Shown: one piece after another, positions 6,348-16,127 of the stretch | Layout: every line of letters starts with the position of its first letter | Position numbering within the stretch: position 1 is the first letter of the stretch | Assembly: GCF_006152115.1 (NCBI RefSeq) | Contig: NZ_VDFU01000001.1 | Coordinates: 310,001-374,000 of the forward strand | DNA from: Rubellimicrobium rubrum | Lineage (GTDB): Bacteria; Pseudomonadota; Alphaproteobacteria; Rhodobacterales; Rhodobacteraceae | Length of the DNA: 64,000 nt | Direction of reading: 5' to 3' | Position numbers and translations under genes: made by a program | The notes under the pieces: model-generated | Told to the model about the DNA's origin: nothing | Seen by the model: only the letters and a program-made list of their open reading frames with translations | The model's database searches: none

Positions 6348-8981
6348 ATGCAGCTGCGGCGGATCGAGGTGCGGGACTTCCGCAAGCTCCAGCATGTCGT
6401 GGTGGAGGATCTCCGGGACGGGCTCAACGTCGTGGTGGGCGACAACGAGGCAGGGAAGTCCACCCTGCTCGCCGCCCTGCGCACGGTGCTGTTCGAACGC
6501 CATCGGATCGGCGGCAAGGTGGCGCAGGGCATGATGCCCTTCGGCCAGACCGTCCGACCCGAAATCCGGCTCGACTTCGACCTGGGCGGCGAACGGTGGC
6601 GGCTCCGCAAGGCCTTCTGCCAGAAGCCGGAAGCCGAGCTGGAAGGCTCGCGCGAGCGCCTGACCGGCGATGCGGTCGAAGAACGGCTGGCCGAGCTCCT
6701 GGGCTTCACGCCGCCGGGCGCGGGCGGCTCCAAGCCCGCCGAGCACCAAGGGGCCTACGGGCTCCTTTGGGTCCAGCAGGGCACCGCGCACGAGTCGCTG
6801 GGCGTGGGTGCGGGGCGCGACTCCATCGCCTCGGCGCTGGAGACCGAGGTCGGGCAGGTGCTTGGCGGGGAACGCGGACGCGCGCTACTGTCGGCCGCCG
6901 AAAAGCGACGGCAGGACTTCTGGACGAAGTTGGACAAGCCACGGGGGGCCTGGAAGGACCTGCGAGACGAGGTGGAGGCGCTGGAGACCGAACGGGCTGA
7001 GTTGGTCCGCCGCTTCGAGGCTCATGACGGCAAGGTGAGCGAACTGGCGTCGCGGCAGGACGCCCTGGCCCGCCATGCCCATGAGGACTCGTTGGGCCAG
7101 GCCCAGCGAGATCTGGGCGCGGCGCGGAGGGCCATGGCCGAGGCGGAGCGCCTCGACCAGGGTCTGCGCGAGGCAGAAACCCGGGGCAAGCTGGCCAGTG
7201 CGGCGCGCGATGCGGCCCTGGACCGCCGGAATGCGCGACTGGCGCTGATCCGCCGCGCCGAGGAGGCAGCCCGCGCCTGGAACCACGCCCAGGTGGAGAG
7301 TCGAAGCGTGGCTGGCCTCCTTGCCGCGCAGGCAGCCGCGTCTGAAAAACAAGCGCAGCGCTTGCGCGGGCTTCGGGAGGAGCTGGTCAGCGCTGGAGCG
7401 CAGGTGGGCCATCTGGAGCAGGCTCTCCGTCGCGGACGGGCCCGAGAGGACTTGCGCCGGTTGGAAACGCAGCTGTCCGGAGCCGAGGAAGCCGACCGTC
7501 TTCGGCGCGAGGCCCTGAACGTGGTGCGGTCGATCCGCATCACGCCTGCAACCCTGCGCGAGATCGAGGGATTGCAGCAGAGGCTCGACCGCGCGACGGC
7601 GCAGCGGCAGGCCGCCAGCGTACGGATCGACTTCACGCCCGAGCAGGGCCGCAGAGCTCAGGTCGATGGCAGGGCGCATGATCCGGCGACACCTGTCTGG
7701 CTGTCGCAGGACAGTGACCTGACGCTTGAGGGCTATGGACGCCTGCGCGTCCACCCAGGCGGTGGGGCGCGTGACCTGGTCCAGCAGTCCGAAGAAGCCG
7801 AGCGCGTCCTCATGGAACGCCTGCATGCCGACGGCGTGGCCGATCTGGCCCAGGCGCGGTCCGAACTTCAGCGCAGGCTTGCCGGCGAGCAGGAGGCCCA
7901 AGCCCAGCTGCGCCTTATCGAGGCCTTGGCCCCCCAGGGACTTGATGCTCTGCGGCAGGAGGTGGAAAGCCAGCGTGCGCTTCTCGCGCAGCCCAACGCC
8001 GATCCGAACTTATCGACAAAGGCAAGCAGCGAAGCGGCGCTGGACGCGGCCCGGCTAACGCAGCGGTCGGCGTCCCAGGCGGTCGAAGCGGCAGAAGCCG
8101 AAGCGGGGCAAGCCGAAGCCACACGGGTCGCGACGGATCGGGAGCTTGCGACCTTGGAAGGACGTGCAGCCGGACTTGCGCGGGACAACGAGGCGCTGGC
8201 TCGTGAACTGATCGAGGTCAGAAGCGCGGCGGCTGACGAGGCGCTGGACCGGGTCTTGGGCCAGGCCGAAGCCGAGCTCCGCGAGGCCCAAGCCGAGGTC
8301 GCGCGGGCTCGCGCCGCCCTGGACGCCTCGGACCCCGAGATCGTGCGCTTGGAGTTGCGCCGCGCCGAGAAGGCGGAGGAAGCGATCCGCGCCGACATCG
8401 ACCGGCTGACCCGCGGGAAGCGCGATCTGGAGGTCGAACTGAGCGCCCTGGGACGGGAAGGCGTTGGCGAGGCGCTAGCGGAGGCGGAAGGCAAGCTTGA
8501 ACTCAGGCGCAGGCAACTGCTGGAGCGTGGGCACGAGGCTGAAGCATCGCGCCTGCTGCATGAGGCGCTGACAGGCGCTCAACGGGAGAGCAAGGACCGC
8601 TGGCTCGGCCCCGTGAGGGAGCGCGTGCGGCCGTATCTTCGTATCCTTCAGCCCGACGCGGACGTGGTGTTGAACGAGACGACGCTCGAGATCGAAGGCT
8701 TTCGCCGCGGCGATCGCGAGGAAGCCTTCCACGATCTCAGCATCGGCGCACGGGAGCAGGTTGCCGTCATCACACGGCTGGCTCTGGCCGACATCCTGCG
8801 CGGCTCGAACCGGCCATCGGCGGTGATCCTGGACGACGCGCTGGTCAACACCGACGAGGGGCGGCTCGCCCGGATGCATCTCGTGCTCCATAAGGCGGCC
8901 GAGAACCTGCAGGTGCTGGTCCTGACCTGCCGCGAGCGCGATTTCCGGCAACTCGGAGCGCCAGTGACGCGCATCCGCTAG
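6348..8981 (+). CDS. AAA family ATPase, SbcC/YhaN-like coiled-coil DNA repair protein
   Basis: An 877-residue SMC-like ATPase. The N-terminal head begins MQLRRIEVRDFRKL and carries Walker A GDNEAGKST (about residues 31-39). A long Ala/Glu/Arg/Leu-rich coiled coil occupies roughly residues 190-760, interrupted near residues 440-480 by a non-helical insert (PVWLSQDSDLTLEGYG region). The C-terminal head has the signature-like LSIGAREQVAVITRLALAD and Walker B PSAVILDDALVNTDEGR. The absence of a CxxC zinc hook in the middle of the coil separates it from classical SbcC/Rad50. It follows the nuclease gene by 3 bases and presumably tethers DNA and drives ATP-dependent end processing with it. A hairpin at the stop codon (8981-9010) may end the transcript. 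Confidence 0.88.
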   Translation: MQLRRIEVRDFRKLQHVVVEDLRDGLNVVVGDNEAGKSTLLAALRTVLFERHRIGGKVAQGMMPFGQTVRPEIRLDFDLGGERWRLRKAFCQKPEAELEGSRERLTGDAVEERLAELLGFTPPGAGGSKPAEHQGAYGLLWVQQGTAHESLGVGAGRDSIASALETEVGQVLGGERGRALLSAAEKRRQDFWTKLDKPRGAWKDLRDEVEALETERAELVRRFEAHDGKVSELASRQDALARHAHEDSLGQAQRDLGAARRAMAEAERLDQGLREAETRGKLASAARDAALDRRNARLALIRRAEEAARAWNHAQVESRSVAGLLAAQAAASEKQAQRLRGLREELVSAGAQVGHLEQALRRGRAREDLRRLETQLSGAEEADRLRREALNVVRSIRITPATLREIEGLQQRLDRATAQRQAASVRIDFTPEQGRRAQVDGRAHDPATPVWLSQDSDLTLEGYGRLRVHPGGGARDLVQQSEEAERVLMERLHADGVADLAQARSELQRRLAGEQEAQAQLRLIEALAPQGLDALRQEVESQRALLAQPNADPNLSTKASSEAALDAARLTQRSASQAVEAAEAEAGQAEATRVATDRELATLEGRAAGLARDNEALARELIEVRSAAADEALDRVLGQAEAELREAQAEVARARAALDASDPEIVRLELRRAEKAEEAIRADIDRLTRGKRDLEVELSALGREGVGEALAEAEGKLELRRRQLLERGHEAEASRLLHEALTGAQRESKDRWLGPVRERVRPYLRILQPDADVVLNETTLEIEGFRRGDREEAFHDLSIGAREQVAVITRLALADILRGSNRPSAVILDDALVNTDEGRLARMHLVLHKAAENLQVLVLTCRERDFRQLGAPVTRIR

Positions 8982-9336
8982 GCCACGGCGCGATCAAAAA
9001 GCGCCTGGCCGGATCGATTGGGCGTCTCCTCAGCCGGTTCGCCCGGCCCGGTTACTCGTCCGTTCGATCTGCCCCTGCTCCGCGATGCTCGGCAGATGGC
9101 CAGGAAAACCCATCCTTCAGGTTCCCGATGGTCGATCGGGCCACGTTGCATCGCTCGATCATGGGTCGCCCGAGCCAATTGGACTTTGGTTCAACGTTCG
9201 ACGATCCCCTCCAAATGAGGGTAGCAGCATTCCGACCCGGCAGGCAAATCTTTGCCTGTCCCGTGCTTGAACGACATGGATCCATAAATCCACCGAGATC
9301 AGGACGGCGGGCAGGTGCTCTAATGGGGGTTTAGTA
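8982..9336. other. Intergenic region upstream of the RTX gene
   Basis: This gap of 355 bases holds an imperfect stem at 8981-9010 (GGCCA-GGCGC against GCGCC-TGGCC, one bulge) immediately after the ATPase gene, and the 18-bp palindrome listed separately at 9241-9258. Only short meaningless frames are present. The RTX promoter should lie here. Confidence 0.5.
9241..9258. promoter_or_regulatory. 18-bp palindrome upstream of the RTX gene, candidate operator
   Basis: CAGGCAAA and TTTGCCTG form a perfect inverted repeat around TC, extended imperfectly by one or two bases on each side. It ends 78 bases before the RTX start codon. Its size and symmetry suit a dimeric helix-turn-helix regulator, and a LuxR-type regulator is encoded just downstream of the RTX gene. 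No T-run follows, so it is less likely to be a terminator. Operator function is inferred. Confidence 0.35.
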
Positions 9337-11334
9337 ATGCCAATCAATTTTAATGCCATTCCCGGTCCTATCGCGGCCGGCACGGCGGACTCGGACCTGA
9401 TCGATCTCAACAAGCCCCGTTGGTCGGGCGTTGATCGCGCCAAGGGCTTTGCCGAGAACGACACCATTATCGGCAACAACAACGCTAATGCCATTCTCGG
9501 CATGGCTGGAGCCGACTTCATTGTTGGCTTGGGCGGCGACGACCTGCTGAGCGGCGGCGCCGGCAATGACGCCATCGACGGCGGCCTTGGCAATGACCAG
9601 ATCGATCTGGGCAGCGGCCACGACGCAGCCAGCGGGGGCGCCGGAGACGATGTCGTCGAGGGCGGACTCGGAAACGACCTGATCTTCGGCGGATCCGGGG
9701 ACGACTCCCTGTCCGGTGACGAAGGGGCCGACGCGATCGCGGGCGGCAGCGGCGACGACTTCATCGCCGGTGGGTCCGGCAACGACTGCCTGGCCGGTCA
9801 GGCCGGCGAGGACGCCATCCGCGGTGGCACGGGCGACGATGACATCACCGGCGGCGCGGGCGACGACGACCTTCGGGGCGAAGACGGCAACGACGTCATT
9901 GCCGGCAACGCCGGTCAGGACTTCATCTCGGGCGGCTTGGGTGACGACGTCCTCGTGGGCGGCGGCGCTCATGACGCGCTCTATGGCGGTAGCGGCAACG
10001 ACGACCTGTTCGGCGGGTCCGAGGCTGACTTCCTGCAGGGCGGCAATGGCGACGACGCCATCGTGGGCGGGACCGGCAACGACAACATCCGCGGCGGGGC
10101 CGACGACGACGAGCTGTTCGGCAACAGCGGGGACGACCGGATCGTCGGCAACGACAACGAAGACTGCATCGAAGGCGGCGCCGGCGACGACTCCATCTGG
10201 GGCGACAACGACGACGGGCAGGCCTCCGAAGGGAACGCGTCGGATGAGATCGACGGCGGAACCGGGAACGACACCATCTACGCCGGCGAGGATGCCGACG
10301 AGGTGGATGGCGGCGCGGGCAACGACGTGATCTCGGGCGGCACGGGCGACGACCTGCTCGGCGGCAACTCGGGCGATGACTCGGTCTACGGCGATGCGGG
10401 CACGGACCGGATCACCGGAGGCACGGGCGACGATATGGTCCGCGGCGGCGACGGCACCGATTACGTCGAAGGCAACGCGGGCAGCGACACGGTCTGCGGC
10501 GACGCCGGGGACGACTACTTGCGCGGCGGTGATGACAATGACCTCGTCCGTGGCGGCACCGGCAACGACCAGCTCGAAGGCAATGCCGGCAACGACAACC
10601 TCGCCGGCCAGGATGGCGCGGACCTCGTGCTGGGGAACGAGGGCAACGACGTCCTCACCGGCGGACTTGGTATGGACGTGCTGGTTGGTGGCACCGGGAA
10701 TGACGCCCTGTTCGGCAACAAGCACTCGGACATCCTGATCGGCGGCCAAGGCGACGACACCCTCACCGGCGGCGGCGACGCGGACGAATTCGTCTTCGGC
10801 TATGTCCTGGACGGCGTGGCCATTCCGAGCTTCGGCGATGACACCGTCACCGACTTCGATGTGGACAATGGCGACAGCATCGTCTTCCACACCGTCTTCG
10901 AGGGACAGCTGAGCGCCGTCATCGACGGGGACGATGTAGTCATCACGGCGGCCGGCGGCGGCACCGTGCGGATTGAGGACTTGGTCAACGAACTGGATGG
11001 CCTCGACATCTTTGCCGGTGGCGGCATTCCGGGCGGCAGCTCGGGTGGCACCAGCCTGATCGACTTCCTGACCGACGACGGCGAAGGCAAGGGCATCATC
11101 GAGTTCGAGGACGTGGCCGTCACGCCCGTCGACTGGCAGATCCCCACCCCGAGTGTGGACTGCGAGGAGCCCGAGCAGCCCGATGAGGTCTGCGTGGTCG
11201 ATCTGGAAGGCCGCTTCGGCGACACGCTGATCTTTGCGGAAGAGGACGTCTTCGCCGGTGCCGCGATCGACACCGACAGCAACGTCTACATCAGCAATGG
11301 CGACCTTTACATCGATCTGCAGTCCGATCTCTGA
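9337..11334 (+). CDS. RTX repeat calcium-binding protein, type I secretion substrate
   Basis: A 665-residue, strongly acidic Asp/Gly-rich protein. After about 45 residues it consists almost entirely of hemolysin-type nonapeptide repeats (GGxGxDxLx) to about residue 480; examples are GGAGNDAIDGG, GGSGDDSLSG and GGTGNDQLEG. These fold into Ca-binding parallel beta rolls after export. The tail has the usual post-repeat segment (DEFVFGY, then DDTVTDFDVDNGDSIVF) and about 100 further residues ending LYIDLQSDL, an acidic hydrophobic terminus suiting an uncleaved type I signal. There is no Sec signal peptide and no enzymatic domain, so a surface or matrix role is likelier than a toxin or protease. 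A G-rich stretch precedes the ATG. Its exporter is encoded 1.6 kb downstream. The long minus-strand open frame over it reflects repetitive GAC codons. Confidence 0.93.
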   Translation: MPINFNAIPGPIAAGTADSDLIDLNKPRWSGVDRAKGFAENDTIIGNNNANAILGMAGADFIVGLGGDDLLSGGAGNDAIDGGLGNDQIDLGSGHDAASGGAGDDVVEGGLGNDLIFGGSGDDSLSGDEGADAIAGGSGDDFIAGGSGNDCLAGQAGEDAIRGGTGDDDITGGAGDDDLRGEDGNDVIAGNAGQDFISGGLGDDVLVGGGAHDALYGGSGNDDLFGGSEADFLQGGNGDDAIVGGTGNDNIRGGADDDELFGNSGDDRIVGNDNEDCIEGGAGDDSIWGDNDDGQASEGNASDEIDGGTGNDTIYAGEDADEVDGGAGNDVISGGTGDDLLGGNSGDDSVYGDAGTDRITGGTGDDMVRGGDGTDYVEGNAGSDTVCGDAGDDYLRGGDDNDLVRGGTGNDQLEGNAGNDNLAGQDGADLVLGNEGNDVLTGGLGMDVLVGGTGNDALFGNKHSDILIGGQGDDTLTGGGDADEFVFGYVLDGVAIPSFGDDTVTDFDVDNGDSIVFHTVFEGQLSAVIDGDDVVITAAGGGTVRIEDLVNELDGLDIFAGGGIPGGSSGGTSLIDFLTDDGEGKGIIEFEDVAVTPVDWQIPTPSVDCEEPEQPDEVCVVDLEGRFGDTLIFAEEDVFAGAAIDTDSNVYISNGDLYIDLQSDL

Positions 11335-11369
11335 TCAGGCCGCCTGCCCCTGATCGCACACGACCACAT

Positions 11370-11398
11370 CGCCGCCCCAGCAACGGGGCGGCGTTTTT
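11370..11398 (+). terminator. Rho-independent terminator of the RTX gene
   Basis: CGCCGCCCC at 11370-11378 pairs perfectly with GGGGCGGCG at 11385-11393 across a six-base loop and is followed directly by TTTTT. It lies 36 bases after the RTX stop and separates the substrate gene from its regulator and exporter. Confidence 0.85.
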
Positions 11399-11737
11399 CT
11401 CTTCCGGTCAAGGCCAATAGAGACAGAACTAAGGCAATTCAGTGGCAGCAAGCGTCTGCGCACTGGCCTAGCGGGTGAAGCATCGAGCCCTGTGGGAACC
11501 CCTAACGACCAGTGGGTGCTTGGATGACCGGTCGTGGATAAGGGCTGGTTCAATGAGGACTTATCAAAGATCAGCCGAGGCGGGGCGCCTCCCGGCCTTT
11601 GCGGCCTCCAACGTATGGCAAACCCGACTTGGGCAACATTCTGCCTGAATTGTACCCAAACAGGGGCAGAAGTGTGACCGACATGGCGCGACCTTGGGCT
11701 CGCTTGCTGTTCAGGTCACGCAACAAGGAACCTCTTG
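11399..11737. other. Intergenic region upstream of the LuxR-type regulator
   Basis: These 339 bases carry no supportable gene. An inverted repeat, TTCTGCC at 11639-11645 against GGCAGAA at 11665-11671, lies about 70 bases before the regulator start and could be an operator. An AAGGAA ribosome site is at 11725-11730. Confidence 0.4.
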
Positions 11738-12907
11738 ATGGTTGCCATCCCCGCTACGAACGAGGTTTTTCAGCACAAGGACGCAGAACTCCTGGCCCAA
11801 GCGGCCAAGCTTCCCTTCGCCGCCATCGGGTCCGTTTCACCCGGTCAGCAAGGGTACATCAAGCTTAGGTTTGGCATCGGGCTTCCTCTTGAGAACCGGA
11901 CGACGCAGATCCCCACGGGCGAGATCGCAGCCTTGGTGAAACGGCTGGTCGCCGCCTCGGCCGCAGCGGAGCGGGACCGCGCCGATCCGGAGATCATACT
12001 GGAGCCTGTCGAAGATTCGGACAGGACGCTGGCCTGGCTCAAATCCGACCGTTGTCTGATCGCCGCGTGGTTTCCTCTCCTGGGAACCACTCCCTTTGTG
12101 ACCCTGGTCGGCCCTGCAGTCGGAGCAACCTTTCCGCGCTGGCAACGCGAGTTGGCCCGCCTGACGCTGATGCAGGAAAGCGAGCGGATGGCCGGAGCCC
12201 AAAGCACGGCACCGGAACGGGACATCCTCGATGCCATCCTGAACCGCCTGACCATCCCCATCGCTCTCGTGGATCGGAACGGCCGATCCGTCTATGCCAA
12301 CTCCGCGGCCGACCGGGAGTTTGGATCCGGTGGCATCCTGACCCTTCATGAAGGCCGCATCGTGGCCCGATCGGCAGAGGTGGGTAAACGGCTTCAGCAA
12401 GCTGTCCGGGCAGCCACGGACGGCGGGGCCCGCCGGTCACATGTCGTGCTGCTTTCCGGCGATGACGAGGAAAGCCGGCTCCCGCAAAGAGCCGTCGTGG
12501 TGACCCCGGTGCCAGCCCTGCGCGATCTGGCGTTGGTCGTCTGCGCGAACCGGCCCCAGGATGGTGCGACGCTCAAGATGATGCTGTCCGAACTGGGGCT
12601 GACCCCGACCGAGCAGCGCTTGGCCTCGCGCCTCATCCATGGGGACTGCCTGGACGACGCGGCCGAGCAGATCAACGTGAAGCTGTCCACCGCGCGCAGC
12701 TACCTGCGCAGCATCTTCGACAAGACGGGGGCGTCGCGGCAAAGCCAGCTGGTCGCCATGGCGCTTTCCCTGACGCCCCCTACCACGCTTTCGGAGTCGC
12801 CCGATTGTAATGGGGCTAAACCCTCGCGAATTACCGCGAGGACCGGAATGGAACAACCCATGATGATGAGCGGCGATCAGCCCCGGCGTTTCCTTCAGCA
12901 AGGCTGA
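11738..12907 (+). CDS. LuxR-type helix-turn-helix transcriptional regulator
   Basis: A 389-residue regulator with an AAGGAA site 7 bases before the ATG. Roughly residues 155-260 look like a PAS-type sensor (DAILNRLTIPIALVDRNGRSVYAN, typical of the PAS entry strand). About residues 290-350 form a LuxR/GerE-type DNA-binding domain: LGLTPTEQRLASRLIHGDCLDDAAEQ, the recognition helix region KLSTARSYLRSIFDKTGASRQSQL, then an aliphatic end. Residues beyond about 355 form an extra low-complexity tail. The N-terminal 140 residues are not recognised. Position between the RTX gene and its exporter suggests it controls RTX production or export; this is inference from context. Confidence 0.85.
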   Translation: MVAIPATNEVFQHKDAELLAQAAKLPFAAIGSVSPGQQGYIKLRFGIGLPLENRTTQIPTGEIAALVKRLVAASAAAERDRADPEIILEPVEDSDRTLAWLKSDRCLIAAWFPLLGTTPFVTLVGPAVGATFPRWQRELARLTLMQESERMAGAQSTAPERDILDAILNRLTIPIALVDRNGRSVYANSAADREFGSGGILTLHEGRIVARSAEVGKRLQQAVRAATDGGARRSHVVLLSGDDEESRLPQRAVVVTPVPALRDLALVVCANRPQDGATLKMMLSELGLTPTEQRLASRLIHGDCLDDAAEQINVKLSTARSYLRSIFDKTGASRQSQLVAMALSLTPPTTLSESPDCNGAKPSRITARTGMEQPMMMSGDQPRRFLQQG

Positions 12908-12975
12908 TCGCCTGCTCACTGCAATTCATCGATCCCTCTCCATTTCCCGAACGCCCCATTCCAGGAGTTTTTCGA

Positions 12976-14721
12976 ATGTTCCGGAAATCAGAGTCAACGG
13001 TCTTATCCGGCAGCGAGGAACTGCGCGCCACGCTCCGGCAAAGCCGCGGTCTGTTTTGGCTTGTTGCCCTGTTCAGCGTTTTCGTCAACGCGCTCGTCCT
13101 TACCGGCCCCCTTTACATGATGAACGTGTATGACCGGGTGCTGGGATCGCGGTCGATCGAGACGCTGGTCGCTCTGACGGGCATCGCAGCATTCCTGTAC
13201 GGGATCATGGCCCTGCTCGACGTCGTGCGCGGACGCGTCCTGAGCCGGATCGCCTCGCGGTTCGAGGCCATGCTGTCCGAACGGACCTTCGTGGCCGCGT
13301 TGCGCGCCAACTCCATGGGTCGCAGCCGAAAGGAAGCCGCCAGCGCGCTCAGGGATTTGGAAGCGGTCCGTCGCCTCATCGGCTCGCCGGTCGTATCGGC
13401 GCTGTTCGACCTGCCCTTCGCGCCGCTGTTCTTCGTGGCGATCATGCTGTTCCATCCCTGGATGGGCCTTCTGGCCGTTGGGGGCGCTGTGATGCTCCTC
13501 GGGCTCGCCGTGCTCAATCAGACCATGTCCCGCAAGCCGCTCGCCGATGCGACGGCGGCCGCCATGAAGGCCGAGGCTGCAGGCAACCAGATACGGCAGG
13601 AATCCGACCTTGTGCATTCCCTTGGGATGCGCGGAGCCGCCGTGGATCGCTGGCGCGCGGCGCGCGACCGATCCCTCCGCACCAGCGCCGTGGCAGGCGA
13701 GGTCAGCAGCAGCATAAACGCGCTGATCAAGGCGTTCCGGCTGTTCCTGCAGTCCGCCATGCTGGGCCTTGGGGCCTATCTCGTGTTGCACGACAATCTG
13801 ACGCCGGGCGTGATGATGGCGGGCTCGATCCTGCTCGGGCGGGCGTTGGCGCCCATCGAACTGGTCGTCAGCCAGTCCGCCGTCCTCCAGCGGGCCCGCG
13901 AGGGCTGGGGCAACCTGGCCACGCTGTTCGACGCCGCTCCGTCCGAAGCGCTGCGAACCGCCCTGCCCCGCCCCAAGGGCCGCCTAGAGGTCGAGCAGGT
14001 GACGGTTATCCCCCCGGGGGAGCAGGCGGCGGTGCTGCGGATGATCAGCTTCTCGGTGGAGCCGGGCCAAGCGGTCGGGGTGGTGGGCACCTCGGGCGCA
14101 GGCAAGTCGACGCTGGCCCGGGCCCTGACGGGGACGTGGCGTCCTGCCGCGGGCAAGATCCGCCTCAATGGGGCTGCGCTGGACCAGTACGATGCCGACG
14201 TGCTTGGCCACTATGTCGGGTACCTGCCCCAGCAGGTGACCCTGTTCGAAGGCACCATCAAGGAGAACATCGCCCGCCTTTCGCCCGAGCCGGACGACGC
14301 TCTCGTGGTGCGGGCGGCGCAGCGGGCTGGGGCCCACGAGATGATCCTCGGGCTGCCCCAGGGGTATGACACACGAATCACGGTTGGCGGCGGCCGCCTT
14401 TCGGGGGGGCAGATCCAGCGCATCGGCTTGGCGCGGGCCCTGTACGGCGACCCTGTCCTGCTGATCCTGGACGAGCCCAATTCCAATCTCGACAATGACG
14501 GCTCCGCCGCGCTCAACGGAGCGATCCGTACCATGAAGGCGGAAGGGGCCTGCGTCCTCATCATGGCGCATCGTCCCGCTGCGCTTCGCGAGTGCGACCT
14601 GATCCTGATGCTCGACAAGGGCGCGCGCCGCGCCTTTGGTCCGCGCGACGAGGTGATGCGCGAGCTGGTCGTCAACCACACCGACGTCCTGCGGGCCAGC
14701 GGGACAGGAGGACTCTCATGA
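12976..14721 (+). CDS. Type I secretion system permease/ATPase (PrtD family)
   Basis: A 581-residue inner-membrane ABC exporter. The N-terminal half carries the transmembrane domain (first helix [20 protein letters not shown], about residues 25-45, then the [13 protein letters not shown] loop typical of PrtD/HasD). The nucleotide-binding domain begins near residue 335 with Walker [10 protein letters not shown] (about 373-381), signature [15 protein letters not shown], Walker [13 protein letters not shown] and the H-loop MAHRP. CAGGAG precedes the ATG. It overlaps the adaptor gene by 4 bases (ATGA). With the adaptor and a TolC-like outer-membrane channel, which is not in this window, it should export the RTX protein encoded at 9337-11334. 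Confidence 0.95.
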   Translation: MFRKSESTVLSGSEELRATLRQSRGLFWLVALFSVFVNALVLTGPLYMMNVYDRVLGSRSIETLVALTGIAAFLYGIMALLDVVRGRVLSRIASRFEAMLSERTFVAALRANSMGRSRKEAASALRDLEAVRRLIGSPVVSALFDLPFAPLFFVAIMLFHPWMGLLAVGGAVMLLGLAVLNQTMSRKPLADATAAAMKAEAAGNQIRQESDLVHSLGMRGAAVDRWRAARDRSLRTSAVAGEVSSSINALIKAFRLFLQSAMLGLGAYLVLHDNLTPGVMMAGSILLGRALAPIELVVSQSAVLQRAREGWGNLATLFDAAPSEALRTALPRPKGRLEVEQVTVIPPGEQAAVLRMISFSVEPGQAVGVVGTSGAGKSTLARALTGTWRPAAGKIRLNGAALDQYDADVLGHYVGYLPQQVTLFEGTIKENIARLSPEPDDALVVRAAQRAGAHEMILGLPQGYDTRITVGGGRLSGGQIQRIGLARALYGDPVLLILDEPNSNLDNDGSAALNGAIRTMKAEGACVLIMAHRPAALRECDLILMLDKGARRAFGPRDEVMRELVVNHTDVLRASGTGGLS

Positions 14722-16127
14722 CCGTCGTTCCCAATCCAGGCCGGGGCGACTTTACGCCCCCTCGCCCGATTGCGCCGCCACGATCCCTGCCGGTTCACCG
14801 GCCGCCCACCCGGCCGCAGCGCCAGCCAGCCGAGATCAAGCGGGACTGGCCGGTGCGCGGCCCTGCCCTGGCCGGCCTCCTCGCCTTGGGACTGTTGCTG
14901 GGCGGCTTCGGCAGTTGGTCCGTGATGGCCGACATCAGTGGCGCGGTAGTCGCGAGCGGCCGCATGGAGGTGGAGCGGAACCGGCAGGTCGTGCAGCATC
15001 CGGATGGCGGGGTCGTGGCCGAGATCGCCGTTCGCGAAGGCGACGGGGTCGAAGCGGGCGATCTGCTGATCCGACTCGACTCCGACGAGATCCGCTCCGA
15101 GCTGTCCATCGTCGAGGGTCAGCTGTTCGAGATCCTTGCCCGTCGCGCCCGGTCCGAGGCCGAACGGGACTCGGCCCGCGAGATCGCATTCCCCGACATT
15201 CTGGCGCGGAGCGACAACCCGGTTGCTGCCGAACTCATGGAGGGCCAGCGGCGCCTGCACGAGGCGCGCATGGAATCCGAGACCTGGCAACGCGAGCAGT
15301 TGCACCGTCAGCGGGATCAGCTGGAAAGCCAGATACAGGGGATCGAGGCGCAGCGGGCCGCCTTGGAGCGCCAGCAGGCCCTTATCGACGACGAGGTCGC
15401 CAATCAGGAGTTGCTGCTCAGCCAGGGCCTGACCCAAAACGCGCGCGTCCTGGCTCTCCGCCGCGAGCAGGCGAGCCTTGCCGGCCGGATCGGCGAGGCG
15501 GCCGCCATGACGGCCGAAACGAGGAACCGGATCATCGAGCTCGACATCGAGGTCCGCCGGTTGGAGACGGTCCGCCGAGAGGAGGCGATCTCCTATTTGC
15601 GGGATCTTCAGTTCAACGAGATCGAGCTGACCGAGCGTCGGTCGATGCTCATGTCCCGGCTCGACAATCTCGAGATCCGGGCGTCGGTCTCTGGCGTTGT
15701 TCATGGCATGACGGTCTTTGCGCCTCGGTCGGTGCTCCAGCCGGCCGAAGCCGTCCTGTACATCGTCCCTCAGGATCGCCCCCTGGTCATCACGGCCCAG
15801 GTGCCGCCCCGCGATGTCGATCAGGTCCATGTCGGCCAGGAGGTGGTGCTCCGGTTTCCGAGCTTCGACAAGCGCAGCACGCCCGAGTTGTTCGGCCATG
15901 TCGTGCAGGTGTCCGCCGATGCCTTCGCCGACGAGGCCTCGGGAACCACCTACTACCGCACGGAGGTCGCCCTGAACGACGGCGAGGTTCAGCGGCTGGA
16001 TCCAGACATGCATATTCTTCCGGGCATGCCCGTCGAGGCCTTTATCGCGACGCAGACGCGCAGCCCCCTGAGCTATCTCACGAAGCCCTTCACGGATTAC
16101 CTGGTTCGGGTGTTCCGCGACTCCTGA
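14718..16127 (+). CDS. HlyD family type I secretion periplasmic adaptor
   Basis: A 469-residue membrane-fusion protein. A Pro/Arg-rich cytoplasmic stretch of about 50 residues precedes one transmembrane helix ([20 protein letters not shown]). Then come the first lipoyl half-motif ([19 protein letters not shown]), a long coiled-coil hairpin (about residues 150-320, Glu/Arg/Gln-rich), the second lipoyl half ([20 protein letters not shown]) and a beta-barrel domain ending [20 protein letters not shown]. The start overlaps the exporter stop as ATGA and has a GGAGGA site. It links the exporter to an outer-membrane TolC-type channel. Confidence 0.95.
   Translation: MTVVPNPGRGDFTPPRPIAPPRSLPVHRPPTRPQRQPAEIKRDWPVRGPALAGLLALGLLLGGFGSWSVMADISGAVVASGRMEVERNRQVVQHPDGGVVAEIAVREGDGVEAGDLLIRLDSDEIRSELSIVEGQLFEILARRARSEAERDSAREIAFPDILARSDNPVAAELMEGQRRLHEARMESETWQREQLHRQRDQLESQIQGIEAQRAALERQQALIDDEVANQELLLSQGLTQNARVLALRREQASLAGRIGEAAAMTAETRNRIIELDIEVRRLETVRREEAISYLRDLQFNEIELTERRSMLMSRLDNLEIRASVSGVVHGMTVFAPRSVLQPAEAVLYIVPQDRPLVITAQVPPRDVDQVHVGQEVVLRFPSFDKRSTPELFGHVVQVSADAFADEASGTTYYRTEVALNDGEVQRLDPDMHILPGMPVEAFIATQTRSPLSYLTKPFTDYLVRVFRDS

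Noticed and set aside
5169-6791. Minus-strand open frame of 540 codons
   Set aside because: Antisense to the SbcD-like gene and the start of the ATPase gene, both with clear catalytic motifs. Composition is Arg/Pro/Gly/His-rich without family features.
9600-10800. Dense short direct repeats that could suggest a CRISPR array or tandem DNA repeat
   Set aside because: Period is 27 bases, in frame, and encodes GGxGxDxLx nonapeptides; there are no unique spacers of constant length.
9331-10890. Minus-strand open frame of 519 codons, Val/Ala-rich
   Set aside because: It lies exactly opposite the RTX repeats; repeated GGC/GAC codons read backwards as an open Ala/Val frame. No start signal and no domain.
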